From NCBI RefSeq assembly GCF_000063545.1, contig NC_009488.1, positions 1,364,001-1,428,000 on the forward strand: 64,000 bases of DNA, in the 5' to 3' direction. How positions within the stretch are numbered: the stretch's first letter is position 1; each line of letters begins with the position of its first letter. The stretch comes from Orientia tsutsugamushi str. Boryong. Its GTDB lineage: Bacteria > Pseudomonadota > Alphaproteobacteria > Rickettsiales > Rickettsiaceae. Positions 1 through 9,746 of this stretch are shown one piece after another. Below the pieces are notes generated by a model, which was not told the DNA's origin, searched no databases, and saw only the letters and a program-made list of their open reading frames with translations. Position numbers and translations under genes: made by a program.

Positions 1-254
1 TTATATTAAATTTATAGGATAAAAATATTTTTATTGAATATTAATAATAGTAACTTTTTTAAATAGTGTAACTAAGAATTTAGATATAAGAAGCTATTGT
101 TTCTGCTATAAGTTTAAAAAATATTACTATAAACCAACACGAGTTTGATATATTCATAGGCGAGTAAAGAAATAGAAAGATGATTTAAACTTGAAAAAGA
201 AACAGAAATTTTATTAGTTTTAAAAAGATAAGCAAGCAATGTACAGAGAGGAGA

Positions 255-520
255 TTAGTTTGAAAATTCATAACACCTATGGCGAGTACGATTAATATGG
301 AAAAGATATTTTAACTGATTATTAATAGTTTCTATAATATGTCTTTTGCTAAGAAGCAAAGTTTTTATATGATGAATTACTTTTTCTTTCATGTTGGATC
401 TAATTTTTATGATTAGCTCTAAACCATGATTAGCAAGCAATACAGCAAGTCTTTTACTAATAAATCCGCGATCATTAAATAGCCATCCTTTAAGTTTCGT
501 ACCAAATGTTCTACTACTGT
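255..520 (-). pseudogene. IS982-family transposase, C-terminal fragment
   Basis: This is the C-terminal part of a DDE transposase of the IS982 type. The reading frame runs from about 520 down to a stop at 255. It shows a segment reading GTKLKGWLFNDRGFISKRL, then LANHGLELIIKIRSNMK, and a tail with the family-typical order of an ETINNQLK stretch followed by TRHR. The same order is seen in the IS982 copy at 26.8-27.2 kb (SLIESVFNVLKK, then TRHR). The N-terminal half, with the first catalytic residues, is absent, so the copy cannot be active. Family assignment is by motif order and comparison within the window. Confidence 0.65.
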
Positions 521-971
521 TCTATCATCAATATTATCATGAGTTAGAATAAAAGCTCACATTCAAAAACAATTCTGTAGAACTCTTACCAATTCGTACT
601 ATATTTTGAAATGTTTTATGCTTATAAATTCTCGAATTATATATTATTTATTGTGTTGTGAAGAATAATTCTTCAGTTGATGCTAATGTTTTAATTGCAT
701 ATCAGAAAAAATAATTTTATAAAAACCTGCATTTTTTTTATAAAATTATTTTTTCTTTTCTTAATTTTTAACACAGTATCTTTTGTGTACTTAGTATAAC
801 TTTTATTTTATTGCAATTTTACATATTTTCAACATACAAGGATTAATTTTAAAACAAATAACTTAAATTTATAGTTGATAAACTTAGAGTAAGCTACAAA
901 GGAACCTACTTTTACAGCCTCATATAGCCTAAACTATTATAAACAAGAATGCGATGGAAAAAATAAGCTTT
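521..971. other. Gene-free stretch with integrase-upstream remnant
   Basis: No coding region is seen. Bases around 845-900 resemble the sequence upstream of the integrase copies in the inverted repeats (near 7320-7350 and 33000), both carrying a TTTATAGTTGATAA core. This suggests the stretch is the decayed 5' flank of the integrase remnant that follows. Confidence 0.4.
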
Positions 972-1294
972 TTGGAAAAAATATAGCGTATACCAAAAAC
1001 TAAGAGTAAAAGTGGAAAAACAATATTTGAATACTTAAAGCAACACTCAATAGTAAATTGGTATTGCTAAGTCTAATAGACAATGGCAAACACTTATCAC
1101 ATTCAGCAGTACACAATGCATGGAATACAATTCCTAAAAAAGCTAGAATAAGTAGTATTAAATCAACGGAAGTTTATGCACGAACTAGTGTAAATATAGT
1201 AACAGTGTATACAAATGGAGTTATAAACAAGATGTTGACTATAGATTATTCAAATGTTCATCTAAATAAGATCATATCCGAAATCTTAGTATAA
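972..1294 (+). pseudogene. Tyrosine recombinase (RAGE integrase) C-terminal remnant
   Basis: Pieces of the RAGE integrase are still readable. RIPKTKSKSGKT lies near 985-1020, preceded by an in-frame TAG where the better copies have Trp. Then come SLIDNGKHLSHSAVHNAW and a tail with STEVYARTSVN, which matches the region of the catalytic tyrosine. The HDLRRTFA segment carrying the catalytic His and Arg is missing, replaced by a direct join. The sequence after the stop (AATTAGGTTGTGAAGAAGAAA) resembles the integrase 3' flank at 34.46 kb, so the element end was once here. Non-functional. Confidence 0.65.
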
Positions 1295-1613
1295 TTAGGT
1301 TGTGAAGAAGAAAGATTGACAATAAAATAGCTTAGCTAAAAAGTAAAGCCTGCTATAAGGTAGATTTTGCATGCATTACACAAATGGTATAAGTAAGCTA
1401 GCTATTGAAAGAATAGAGATGTGAAAATACAAGCCTAACATACCAAGTGTAGAGTCTTGAGTAGATTGCAGTAATGTAATAGACAAAGCATAGGTAGGCA
1501 GAGCTGTGATAGACAGTATGATAGGTTATCATTTCCAACTTTGTTCTTTTCTTTCAACAGCTAGCTCATATATACTTCATAGTACATATCAATTACCATT
1601 AGATACATACAGT
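1295..1613. other. Integrase 3' flank and gene-free spacer
   Basis: The first ~50 bases (GAAGAAGAAAGATTGACAATA, then TTAGCTAA) resemble the sequence downstream of the integrase at 34465-34510. They may be the decayed element end (attachment-site side). The rest holds no gene or structure that I can recognise. Confidence 0.35.
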
Positions 1614-2420
1614 TTATATTGTAATATATTTTTGTAATATGAATTGTTGTATTTTTAGCAAATCAAACCAGCAAGCTTTTTTTTGTAAAGGCTGTCTTAA
1701 CATATATGCTGGGTGAAAAATTGCAGTAATAGGAATCGAGAAAGTTAGATAACAGTTTTTGTATAAAAAATATTCTTGTCTTATTTTGGAAATTTTAACA
1801 TGATCTCCTAACATGCTTGTTGCTGCAGTACTTCCAACCAAGATTATCAGCTTGGGGTTGATTATAGCAATGTGTTTTTCAACAAATGGCCTGCAAATTA
1901 CTAACTCATCAGATGTAGGTCTGCGATTAGCTGGTGGACGCCAAAATACTGTATTAGTAATATATACATTTTTAGTGCGTGATAAATTAATGGATTGTAA
2001 CATATTATCAAGTAACTTACCACTTTCGCCGCAAAAAGGAATACCGTGTTTATCTTCATTTTGCCCTGGAGCTTCACCTATAAGCATAATTGGAGCTGAT
2101 GGAATACCATCTCCAAATACTGTATTTAATGCTGTTTTTTTGAGCAAGCAGCCATCAAAAGAAGTGACTGATGATTTTAAATCTTCTAATGTATGCACAC
2201 TATCTGCAAGTTGCCTTGAATCTGATAATACAGCTAAATGTGTGTTTTGATTATTATTAAATCCAGCTGAATTTTGATCTATTAATGTTTTAGCTTTGCT
2301 AATACTAATAGAATTACATTGATCAAAAGATGCTGTACCATCATAAATTATGTTATCATCAATACCCATGTAGCTATACCATTTTAATGCTTTAACTGCT
2401 GAAATGAATTTATGATTCAT
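1614..2420 (-). CDS. Uracil-DNA glycosylase, family 4/5-like
   Basis: Base-excision repair enzyme that removes uracil from DNA. The 268-aa product has the family motif GEAPGQNED near residue 113, GIPFCGESGKLLD just after it, the WRPPANRRPTSDEL segment near residue 160, and the closing HPAYMLRQP motif near residue 238. In classical family 4 enzymes four cysteines bind a 4Fe-4S cluster. Here the first motif reads FDGCLL and the third WRPP, so only two of the four expected cysteines remain (C of DGC and C of ICRPF). From memory this two-Cys pattern also occurs in other alphaproteobacteria. It is a single gene flanked by mobile debris, with an ATG start at 2420. It looks intact. Confidence 0.85.
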   Translation of the reverse strand: MNHKFISAVKALKWYSYMGIDDNIIYDGTASFDQCNSISISKAKTLIDQNSAGFNNNQNTHLAVLSDSRQLADSVHTLEDLKSSVTSFDGCLLKKTALNTVFGDGIPSAPIMLIGEAPGQNEDKHGIPFCGESGKLLDNMLQSINLSRTKNVYITNTVFWRPPANRRPTSDELVICRPFVEKHIAIINPKLIILVGSTAATSMLGDHVKISKIRQEYFLYKNCYLTFSIPITAIFHPAYMLRQPLQKKACWFDLLKIQQFILQKYITI

Positions 2421-2565
2421 GAAACATTACCTTAATAATTTTATCAAAAATATCACTAAGTTTTTAGATTAAACATTACTTATAAAAATGAGCTTAAAGC
2501 ATTTTAACACTTGAATTAAATAAGTATATAAAAATTTTCAAACAAAGGACTTAACTTGTATAATA

Positions 2566-2628
2566 GACCTCGTTCGAAACTGGTTAATGTAGTTCAAAAT
2601 TATAAATGCCAGAGATCAAATTAAATCT
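2566..2628. repeat. Left half of an IS5-derived MITE, cut by a group II intron
   Basis: It begins with the terminal sequence GACCTCGTTCGAAACTGG and continues with the 3' end of the IS5-family element of this genome (compare 25841-25900). The sequence stops at AAATCTA, where group II intron sequence begins. The matching right half, with the same uncommon CGTTCG variant in its terminus, lies at 61790-61866. Confidence 0.6.
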
Positions 2629-2745
2629 ATGTGAGTAGACCTAACCAATCGCTCAATTAGGCCCCTCCTCAGAACCGGACTTGCAGAATTACCGCATCCG
2701 GCTCTCAAAAATAAGATAAGCATTATGCCTTATTTGTTGTCTAGA
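2629..2745 (-). ncRNA. Group II intron 3' end with domain V
   Basis: On the minus strand, positions 2706-2670 read AGAGCCGGATGCGG, a short loop region, then GTCCGGTTCT. This is the stem of group II intron domain V, followed by GAGGAGGGGCC and the domain VI region leading to the 3' splice end. The RT gene lies directly upstream on the same strand, as expected for a bacterial mobile group II intron. The exon on the 3' side is the IS5-derived MITE. The 5' half of this intron is not adjacent, so this ribozyme cannot splice in cis. Confidence 0.75.
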
Positions 2746-3995
2746 ACATTGAGACAATCTTTCCAATTTTAGGAAAATTTACTCTTTTAAGTATCTCGGT
2801 TAGTCTTTTCCAATTCATCTTACGTTTTCCTCCCATTCTATTGAACCAGTTATATATTGCACGTGTACTTTGGTTGATAAATGAACTTACTCGTCTTTTA
2901 TTATCAGATATACCATGATAGTTGATCCATTCACCTAATAACTCTAATGACTTGTGATAATGTTTGTGTTTTATCTTGCTTGTTTAGCTGACTGACTACG
3001 CAAATATTTTCTCAGTCCTTTCAGTTTCTCAGTAAAACGATCTCTCCTTGAGGTATATTTTAGTCTCCATGTTGTGCCAAATCTTGATTTGCCCCAATAG
3101 CAAGTAAATCCAAGAAAATTATAACTTGCGATCTTCTTGTCTTGTTTTGCTAAATTTGCAGCATGGTCTCTACCAGATTTAATCATTTGTGATTTAGCTT
3201 CATTGATATTTAGCCCATACTTATTTAACCTTTTAGGCAAAACATCATAAAACCTTTTCGCATCTGTTTCCTTTTCAAAGACAAATACCATATCGTCGCA
3301 GTACCTCACCATTCCTGTTTGTCCCATTAAGTTTTCTTTGCTGATTTTTGCAAACCAGCTATCTATAACATAATGCAGAAAGACATTTGCCAGGATTGGT
3401 GAAACTATTGATCCTTGACGACAACCTTCTTTGTTAGTAACTATAGTACCATTTTCTATGATTGGTGTTTCAATCAGTTTCATAACTAGTCTTAGAAATT
3501 TCTTGTCAGATATTCTCTTTCTTAGAAATTCCATCAACTCACAATGCTTGATTGTATTGAAACACTTTGTTATATCAATCTCTACTATAGCCCCTTTATT
3601 GAAGTTATACGTAAGTCTATTTAACTTCCTTAAAGCATCGTGTGCATTTAATTTAGGTCGAAATCCATAGGAATACTTTAAGAATATTGGCTCAAACACA
3701 GAGTTTAGTATCTTGCTTACTGTAGACTCGATTATCTTATCTTAAAAACATGATATTATCAAAGGTCTTTTGCCTCCATCTTCTTTTGGAATTTCCGTTA
3801 TTCGTGCAGGTTTAGCCTGATATTTCCCATTGCAAATTCTAGTAAGAAGCGAGAGCAGATTTGCTTTCAACTTCTTACCATAATCCTCTTTGGTTATACC
3901 ATCTATTCCTATCGCTTTCTTGCTATCGAGTTCCTTATATTGTTCTTCTAATATCTTTAAATCAATAAGATGTTCTATAGGTAAAAGTGCAAAGG
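2741..3995 (-). pseudogene. ltrA: Group II intron reverse transcriptase/maturase, broken
   Basis: Intron-encoded protein with a reverse transcriptase and a maturase region. The best frame (3699-2971) holds YGFRPKLNAHDALR, the GCRQGSIVSPILANV motif and the polymerase motif YCDD (YADD in most relatives). Upstream, the same frame reads DSKKAIGIDG and RPLIISCF, then an in-frame TAA near 3743 where relatives have an acidic residue. Near 2975 a frameshift separates the RT from the maturase end, which is readable to the stop at 2741 (SFINQSTRAIYNWFNR, then GGKRK). The N-terminal ~60 residues are missing. Three lesions make it non-functional. Confidence 0.85.
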
Positions 3996-4393
3996 TAGAT
4001 CAAATATAAGGAAGAAGAAAAGTTAATTTTTATTAACTTCTACACTTTATAGAACCTACTATTAACTTATGTTAACTTTTATTAATATTTATAATTAATC
4101 TTCAACTTTAACTATAAATATATTTCCAATATTTGTCAATATAACAAAAAAATTAAAGCAAAAGGTTGACAAAAGGTTGACAGAAAATTTAGGAAATTGG
4201 GGGCCAGTTTTCAATCTAGAGGTTAATCTAATGATCGAAAAATATATACAATCTAGGATTGATAAGTGATTTTCAAGTTATATGTATTATGAACAAATTA
4301 GTATAAAAATTTGCTATCAAATAAAAAGTATAATATAGATCATCTGTTTAATTAAACGTAATACTTTAATAATAAATATTAATATTATGTGGG
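3996..4393. other. Integrase upstream region with direct repeat
   Basis: No gene is seen. At about 4160-4182 the sequence CAAAAGGTTGACAAAAGGTTGACAG contains two tandem copies of AAAAGGTTGAC. A similar doubled AGGTTGA motif lies upstream of the initiator copies at 61.07 and 62.75 kb. The segment 4200-4390 is A+T rich and probably holds the integrase promoter, but I see no convincing -35/-10 pair. Confidence 0.5.
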
Positions 4394-5638
4394 GTGATTA
4401 TGACTTCAATATCATCAAAGTTTATAAATCGAGCACTACGTAAAATTAAAATTCCTAAGGGAGAAAAATTATTAATTATCCACGATCCAGATATAATAGG
4501 ACTTAAACTGAAAATCTCATGTACAGTCTGTGGAGGAATAGTAAGAAAAACATGGATTTTAGAACAAAAATATAAAAACCAGAGTTTAAAAATAAGGATA
4601 GTGGAATTTCCATATTTATCTATTAAAGAAGCTAGAAAAATAGCAAGAGAATTAAAGACATTAATGGCGAACGGAATAGATCCAAGAGCAGTAAAACATC
4701 AACAACAGATAGAAGAAAATGAGAATCGTATAAAAGAAAGAGAAAGAAAAGCTAACGATATTACATTCAAAGAGCTGTGTTATAAGTATATTGAAGAGTA
4801 TGCCAAAATATATACTATAAACTGGAAAGAGAATGCTGACAGAGTACATACTTATGCACAAGCATTATATGAAAAAAAGATAAGCAAGATTCGAATGAGT
4901 GATATTGAACCAATATTCAATGATATCAGCAAAGAGGGAAAATATGCCACAGCAAATGCATTGCTAGCAACCTTACGCACTATATTTAATAAGGCAATAA
5001 AATGGGGATTAATAGAAAACAATCCTACTCTAGGGATAGAGCAGCATAAACTGCAAGCAAGAGAGAGACGTCTAAGTTACGATGAAATGGGTAGATTTTT
5101 ACAAGTATTATGCGGAGAAGCAAGTCCATTGATAAGAGATTTTGCATTACTAGCGTTATATACTGGAGCTAGAAAAAGTAATGTGTTAGAGATGGAATGG
5201 GACAATATAGATTTTGAAAGAAAAATATGGCATATACCAAAAACTAAGAACGGAAAGGCGCAAAATATACCATTAACAGATGAGGCAATGGAAATATTGC
5301 AAGCAAGGAAATTAATATCTACAAGTAAATGGGTACTACCAAGTTCTACTAGCGAAAGCGGACACTTATCGCATCCAAATACCGCATGGAAGATAATTTG
5401 TGAAAAGGCAAGCATAAAAAATTTCAGAATACACGATCTAAGAAGGACGTTTGCAAGTTGTATGGGGGATGCAGGCGAAAGTCAGAGGACAATTAGTATA
5501 GCATTGAATCATATTAATCCAAACTCAACAATACCTTATACTATAGCTTGTATGGAGTTAGTACGAGAGTATATGTCTAAGGCTATACAAATAATTAGTG
5601 AATGTGCTAGAAGTTATAATATTTATAATACTATCTGA
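4394..5638 (+). CDS. Tyrosine recombinase / RAGE integrase (most complete copy)
   Basis: Site-specific recombinase of the phage-integrase (P4-like) family, which would insert and excise the mobile element. The N-terminal ~110 residues form the arm-binding domain ending in SIKEARKIARELK; a core-binding domain follows; the catalytic domain has the first Arg in TGARKSNVLEMEW (~residue 255), HDLRRTFAS (~350), a late His in ALNHINP and a Tyr in STIPYTIA. The last block is less canonical than in the copy at 33.2 kb (LGHSNTNITKIYT). The start at 4394 is GTG; an ATG two codons on (4400) preceded by GGGGTG is an alternative. At 414 aa it is uninterrupted and diverged from the other copies here. Confidence 0.85.
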   Translation: MIMTSISSKFINRALRKIKIPKGEKLLIIHDPDIIGLKLKISCTVCGGIVRKTWILEQKYKNQSLKIRIVEFPYLSIKEARKIARELKTLMANGIDPRAVKHQQQIEENENRIKERERKANDITFKELCYKYIEEYAKIYTINWKENADRVHTYAQALYEKKISKIRMSDIEPIFNDISKEGKYATANALLATLRTIFNKAIKWGLIENNPTLGIEQHKLQARERRLSYDEMGRFLQVLCGEASPLIRDFALLALYTGARKSNVLEMEWDNIDFERKIWHIPKTKNGKAQNIPLTDEAMEILQARKLISTSKWVLPSSTSESGHLSHPNTAWKIICEKASIKNFRIHDLRRTFASCMGDAGESQRTISIALNHINPNSTIPYTIACMELVREYMSKAIQIISECARSYNIYNTI

Positions 5639-5755
5639 CTGATATAAACGTTGTGGTAAGAATAGTGCGATTTCATGTCGCACATGCATATATGAACACT
5701 AATTATTGCAGGTAAAATCTGTGTTTGAAGATAATTTAGCTAATTTAAACATTAT

Positions 5756-5787
5756 AGTAGCAGAATGAGATTTCTCATTCTGCTACT
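5756..5787. terminator. Perfect 32-bp palindrome at the edge of the inverted repeat
   Basis: AGTAGCAGAATGAGA, TT, then the exact inverse TCTCATTCTGCTACT gives a 15-bp stem with almost no loop. It sits 118 bp past the 4394-5638 integrase stop and at the outer edge of the 1.83-kb inverted repeat. The equivalent site at about 34545-34572 has lost three bases of one arm and contains the traL start codon. It could act as a terminator or mark the element end. Confidence 0.5.
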
Positions 5788-7590
5788 GCGATTTTCAAAA
5801 ATTTACAAAATCTAATGTAGAGTAACTACTTAGCTAAGTTGTTGTCAATTTTTCTTCTCCGCAACTTAATTATGGCACTATTCCAGATAGTATCTCGTTC
5901 AAACAAACATTGGTACCGAATATACTCAGCATATTTTCGACAACTTTATTTGTAGCAATTGTTGCCTTATCTAAACTATGTATAGTATAAATTTTAGTTA
6001 TATTAGTATTACTATGTCCTAATATTTGAGATATTGTATCTAGTGTTTCACCATTATTTTTCATCCAAGTTGCAAACGTTCTTCTAAGATCATGTATTGT
6101 TACATTCTGTATTCCGGCTTTTTTTCGAATCTTAGCCCATGCTCGATGCATTGTTGAACTTGATATGTGTTTACTATTGTCTGCTGAACTTGGCAATACC
6201 CATTCACTTTTTGAGCATAGTTTTCTGGTTTGCAATACTTCTATTAATTTATCAGCTAACCCTATATATAGAGTTTTACCATTTTTACTCTTAGTTTTTG
6301 GTATACACCATATTTTTTCGCTAAGGCTTATCTCGTCCCATCTCATTCCTGATACATTACTTTTACGTGCTGCAGTGAATAAACTTATAAATGTAAAAAT
6401 TTTTCCTGATCGTTCTGCTCGCTTTTGCGATTCTGTTAATTGACTATTTCCCTTTTCTTTTAGCACGGCCATAAGTCTTCTCATTTCTTCATTTGTTACA
6501 TATCTAGATCTTGATTCTTGTGCTTGTGCCTTTTTATTCCACATACAGGATTCTTTTCTAATAATCCCCACTCTATAGCCTTATTAAATATAGGGCTTAA
6601 CAGTTTTAGAATACTGTTTGCTGTTACATAGTGTTTCTTTGCTGTTTTTTCGTCAAAAAGCTTCTGAATATCTTCTTTGGTAATCTCAGATATCTTTGTA
6701 TTGTATAAAGATTCTAGATATCTCTTTACTCTTTGAGCCATTATTTTCCAACTTTTATGATAAAGACTACTATATTCAGTATATTTTACATGCACCTGTC
6801 CGAATGTTAGTTCATTCTTTAATTTAAGCCTCTTCTCTCTTTTTTCTCTTCTTTCTTTATTTATCTTCCGTCTTTCATCCATTGGATTTATTCCTTTAGC
6901 AATATCACTTTTTAACTGCTGTATCTTTTTTCTAGCTTCTGCTACCGTTAGATCTGGAAAATCTCCTATTTTTATTTTTTATAATACATGCCATTAATGT
7001 TTATTCATAAATATAGTCTTCTAAATCCAGTATATGATATTATAAACAGTAAGTTCCTTTGTGTTATATCTCTAAACTTGATTATTTTTTCTTCTTTGGT
7101 TGGTACTTTTATTTTATTTAATGCTGCTTGTGTAAATTTAAATACTTTTACTGGCATATTTATCACCCTTCATTAATTTAAAATTGAAGTAATTAAATAA
7201 TAACTTATTAATTTTTAAAATTAGCTTAAACTTATAGTCTGTAGTATGGTTTTTATTGAATAGCAAATACTTTTGTAAAAATAAAAAATATTTTTAAGCG
7301 ACGTTATCAATTGAAGGTTACTCTAAGCTTATCAACTATAAATTCAAGTTGCTGGATTAAAAATTAGCACTTCAACTAGCCAAATATTAGACATAAATTT
7401 ACGTTATATTTCCGCAATTAACATCAAGATATTATTGTCATATTGACAAATAATATTAATACAGCTACAGTTAAATTCATGTATCAACTCAAACGAGAAT
7501 AAACTACATAGCAGATTTTATAAAGCTTATAAAGCTCATAATAGCTCTTAATCTAACTTATTTCTTCTAGTTAGTTAAATCATCTTAAAC
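5757..7590 (-). repeat. 1.83-kb inverted repeat, copy 1
   Basis: The sequence is nearly identical to the reverse complement of 32743-34572. It covers the integrase pseudogene, its upstream region and the terminal palindrome. One difference I can see is two extra bases in copy 1 near 6528 (GCACAAG against GCAAG). The match stops abruptly at TTAAAC (7590). The two copies face each other across about 25 kb of core genes. Confidence 0.85.
5870..7157 (-). pseudogene. RAGE integrase pseudogene (inverted copy)
   Basis: Same integrase as at 33176-34461, on the other strand. It starts at an ATG at 7157 after a good AAGGGTGA ribosome site. The frame ends at an in-frame TGA after FRRLYL, then shifts at a run of A (TATTATAAAAAATAAA) before resuming at KIGDFPDLTVAEARKK. 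Both lesions are shared with the 33-kb copy. This copy alone has a further 2-base insertion near 6528 that separates the core-binding part (6882-6496) from the catalytic part (6571-5870). The catalytic part keeps AARKSN, HDLRRTFATW and LGHSNTNITKIYT. Confidence 0.85.
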
Positions 7591-7595
7591 ATGAA

Positions 7596-7872
7596 AGGTA
7601 CCTACTAGGATACACTTATAAAAAAACTCATCTTCATTCCAAAAGGGATATTGGGTTAAGGAATGAATTTATAGAGAAGATAAAGCAATTTTCTAAAGAA
7701 GGTATAGTATTCATTGATGAGTTAGGAATAGAGGATAATGCTTGTAGAGAATATGGATGGAGTATAAAATGTACTAGATGTTATGGAAATAAAGCTTATC
7801 AACATAAATCCAGGTTCAGTATGATAGCTGGGCTTTGTAATAATCAAATTATAGCACCAGTAATATTTGAAA
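7596..7872 (+). pseudogene. IS630-family transposase internal fragment
   Basis: A frame here reads GYTYKKTHLHSKRD, then FIDELGIEDNACREYGW and SMIAGLCNNQIIAPV. This is the middle of an IS630/Tc1-type DDE transposase: the D-E-x-G block followed by the reading of another strand of the core. No start, no end and no terminal repeats are present. It abuts the end of the inverted repeat on the left and an IS5 fragment on the right. Confidence 0.6.
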
Positions 7873-7882
7873 GATATTAGTA

Positions 7883-8218
7883 TGGCTTTAGATTATTTAA
7901 GAAATCCAAAATTCTTATCCATCCTAAGGTTAAAATGATTACTGATACAGGATATCAAGGTATACAAAAAATTCACAATAATTCTGAATTACCAAAGAAA
8001 AAAAAGCAAGAAAAATCCTTTAACTAAAAATGATAAAAAGAATAATCTTAGGTTAGCAGGAGCAAGCGTTGTGAATGAAGCCGTTATTGGTATGCTAAAA
8101 CGGTTCAAAATTATTGCTGAACAAATATCGAAATAGACGTAAAAGATTCTCTCTTAGATTTAATTTGATCTCTGGCATTTATAATTTTGAACTACCTTAA
8201 CCAGTTTCGAAAGAGGTC
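7883..8218 (+). pseudogene. IS5-family transposase C-terminal fragment with element end
   Basis: Homologous to the C-terminal part of the IS5 transposase at 25859-26233: FRLFKKSKILIHPKVK, ITDTGYQGIQKIHNN, then frameshifts in the lysine-rich stretch, ending ISGIYNFELP. It finishes with the terminal inverted repeat CCAGTTTCGAAAGAGGTC at 8218. It is a truncated 3' half of the element. Confidence 0.8.
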
Positions 8219-8233
8219 TAATATAATTGGTAG

Positions 8234-9175
8234 CTATAATTTAACTTCTATAATATTATCAGTATTATTAAAAAGACCTTCAATTAATGCATCAGGTATG
8301 GCTGAGTTTATGATTCTTACTCTCTCTACATAATTATTTAAAGCTCCATCAGTTGCTTGTACAATAGATTGATCAATACAACTATTTTGATTATTTTCAT
8401 AAGATTTTTTAAATTGAGATAAGCTATGATCTTGAAATTGTATATTCTGCTTAAAATCAGTTAAAAACACTAAACATTTAGCTGTCATACTAGCTGCAAT
8501 TACTGAACTTGTTATATTTACATCAAGTAAACAGGTTGAATTATTTGGTCCAATTGATACTGGCGAAATAACAGTTACTAAATTTGCATCTTCTAAGCTA
8601 ATTAAGATTTCTGGATTAACCATTGCAGGACTAGTCGAAAATTGCAAATCAATAACTGATTTAGATTTTGTTTCATCATTTGAATAGGATATTCCTGATT
8701 TTTTTGCTTCAATAAGATTAGCACTTTTGCCTGAGATACCCATTGCCATACATCCAACATTACATAAACTACTTACTATTTTTGGATTAATATGTCCAAC
8801 TAATACCATTTCAATAATCTGAGTAGTCCGATAACTAGTAATATTATTTTTATATTTCAGATCTTCAGATAATCCTAATAATTGTAATGTTGAATCTATG
8901 GCTTGGATATAATCATGAATAATAATAACATTTATCTCCAAAATTGTTAATAAATAAACATTTTCAGAAAAATTTGCTAACTGAGCATCATCATTTATTA
9001 TATCCGCTGAAAGTTTTATAACTACAGTTTCTCCTTTTAGATCAACGCCTTGAGCTAGCAAAAGTTTTATTGCTTTAGGATTTAAATTACAATTACTACT
9101 TTGTAAATTATTAGTACTAATATTAAGTTCTTTTTGAGTATTTGAGTATATTATACTGAATTTCCTGCGTACCAT
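8234..9175 (-). CDS. ArgB-like amino-acid-kinase-fold protein, probably not an active kinase
   Basis: The central part matches N-acetylglutamate kinase: RTTQIIEMVLVGHINPKIV (~residue 125) followed by MGISGKSANLIEAKK (~150), the substrate-side signature of ArgB. The glycine motifs that bind the phosphates are altered. The usual KxGG near the N-terminus reads KLSADII, and the HGGGP motif reads HDYIQA. The C-terminal third diverges. It is 313 aa, about family length. The start (ATG 9175) lies inside engB, overlapping it by 53 bases, so the two are probably translated together after yidC. No other arginine-pathway gene is visible. A structural or regulatory role is more likely than catalysis (inference). 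Confidence 0.6.
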   Translation of the reverse strand: MVRRKFSIIYSNTQKELNISTNNLQSSNCNLNPKAIKLLLAQGVDLKGETVVIKLSADIINDDAQLANFSENVYLLTILEINVIIIHDYIQAIDSTLQLLGLSEDLKYKNNITSYRTTQIIEMVLVGHINPKIVSSLCNVGCMAMGISGKSANLIEAKKSGISYSNDETKSKSVIDLQFSTSPAMVNPEILISLEDANLVTVISPVSIGPNNSTCLLDVNITSSVIAASMTAKCLVFLTDFKQNIQFQDHSLSQFKKSYENNQNSCIDQSIVQATDGALNNYVERVRIINSAIPDALIEGLFNNTDNIIEVKL

Positions 9176-9746
9176 TCTTATTCCTAATACTTGTAAATAT
9201 TATTTTATCATTATAATCAAGCAAATTTTTGCTTGTAGCTATTAAACTATTTTTTTCTAAATCTGAAATCTTATCTTCCTTAGTGAAAACAATTTTCATG
9301 GTATAATTAAAGTGATGTACTAAATTTATTACAGCAAGATCATTATCCTTTATACCTCGTCTAGCATCAATTAATACATATATTAATCTCAGATTTTTTC
9401 TATCCTCTAAGTAGCTTAAAATTAATTTTTCCCAATTCTTACATGTGACTACTGCAGTTTTAGAATAGCCGTAACCTGGCAAATCTACTAGAATTAATTT
9501 GTTTGCTATTAGAAAAAAGTTTATTTCCCTAGTTCGGCCAGGAGTTTTAGAAACCCTGGCAAGACTGTGCTTATTACATAATAAATTAATTAAGGAAGAC
9601 TTGCCTACATTTGACTTACCAACAAATACAAACTCTGGTAAATTTGTAGCTGGGAACTGACTTTTATGGCTTGCTCCAAGCAAAAACTTAGCATCAAGAA
9701 AAAGCTTTAACTTATTTGTTGAGTTTTTACATATAACTTCTTTCAT
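9123..9746 (-). CDS. engB: Ribosome-biogenesis GTPase EngB/YsxC
   Basis: Essential GTPase that assists assembly of the 50S ribosomal subunit. The 207-aa product has G1 (GKSNVGKSS, ~residue 42), the switch TPGRTREINFF (~69), G3 DLPGYG (~87) and G4 FTKEDK (~141), with the usual short N-terminal lead. The start ATG (9746) overlaps the yidC stop by four bases and the 3' end overlaps the ArgB-like gene, so yidC-engB-argB-like form one minus-strand operon. All nucleotide-binding motifs are intact. Confidence 0.95.
   Translation of the reverse strand: MKEVICKNSTNKLKLFLDAKFLLGASHKSQFPATNLPEFVFVGKSNVGKSSLINLLCNKHSLARVSKTPGRTREINFFLIANKLILVDLPGYGYSKTAVVTCKNWEKLILSYLEDRKNLRLIYVLIDARRGIKDNDLAVINLVHHFNYTMKIVFTKEDKISDLEKNSLIATSKNLLDYNDKIIFTSIRNKNGTQEIQYNILKYSKRT

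Noticed and set aside
6988-7176. 62-codon frame identical to one at 33157-33345
   Set aside because: It is antisense to the integrase N-terminus and appears twice only because the region is an inverted repeat.
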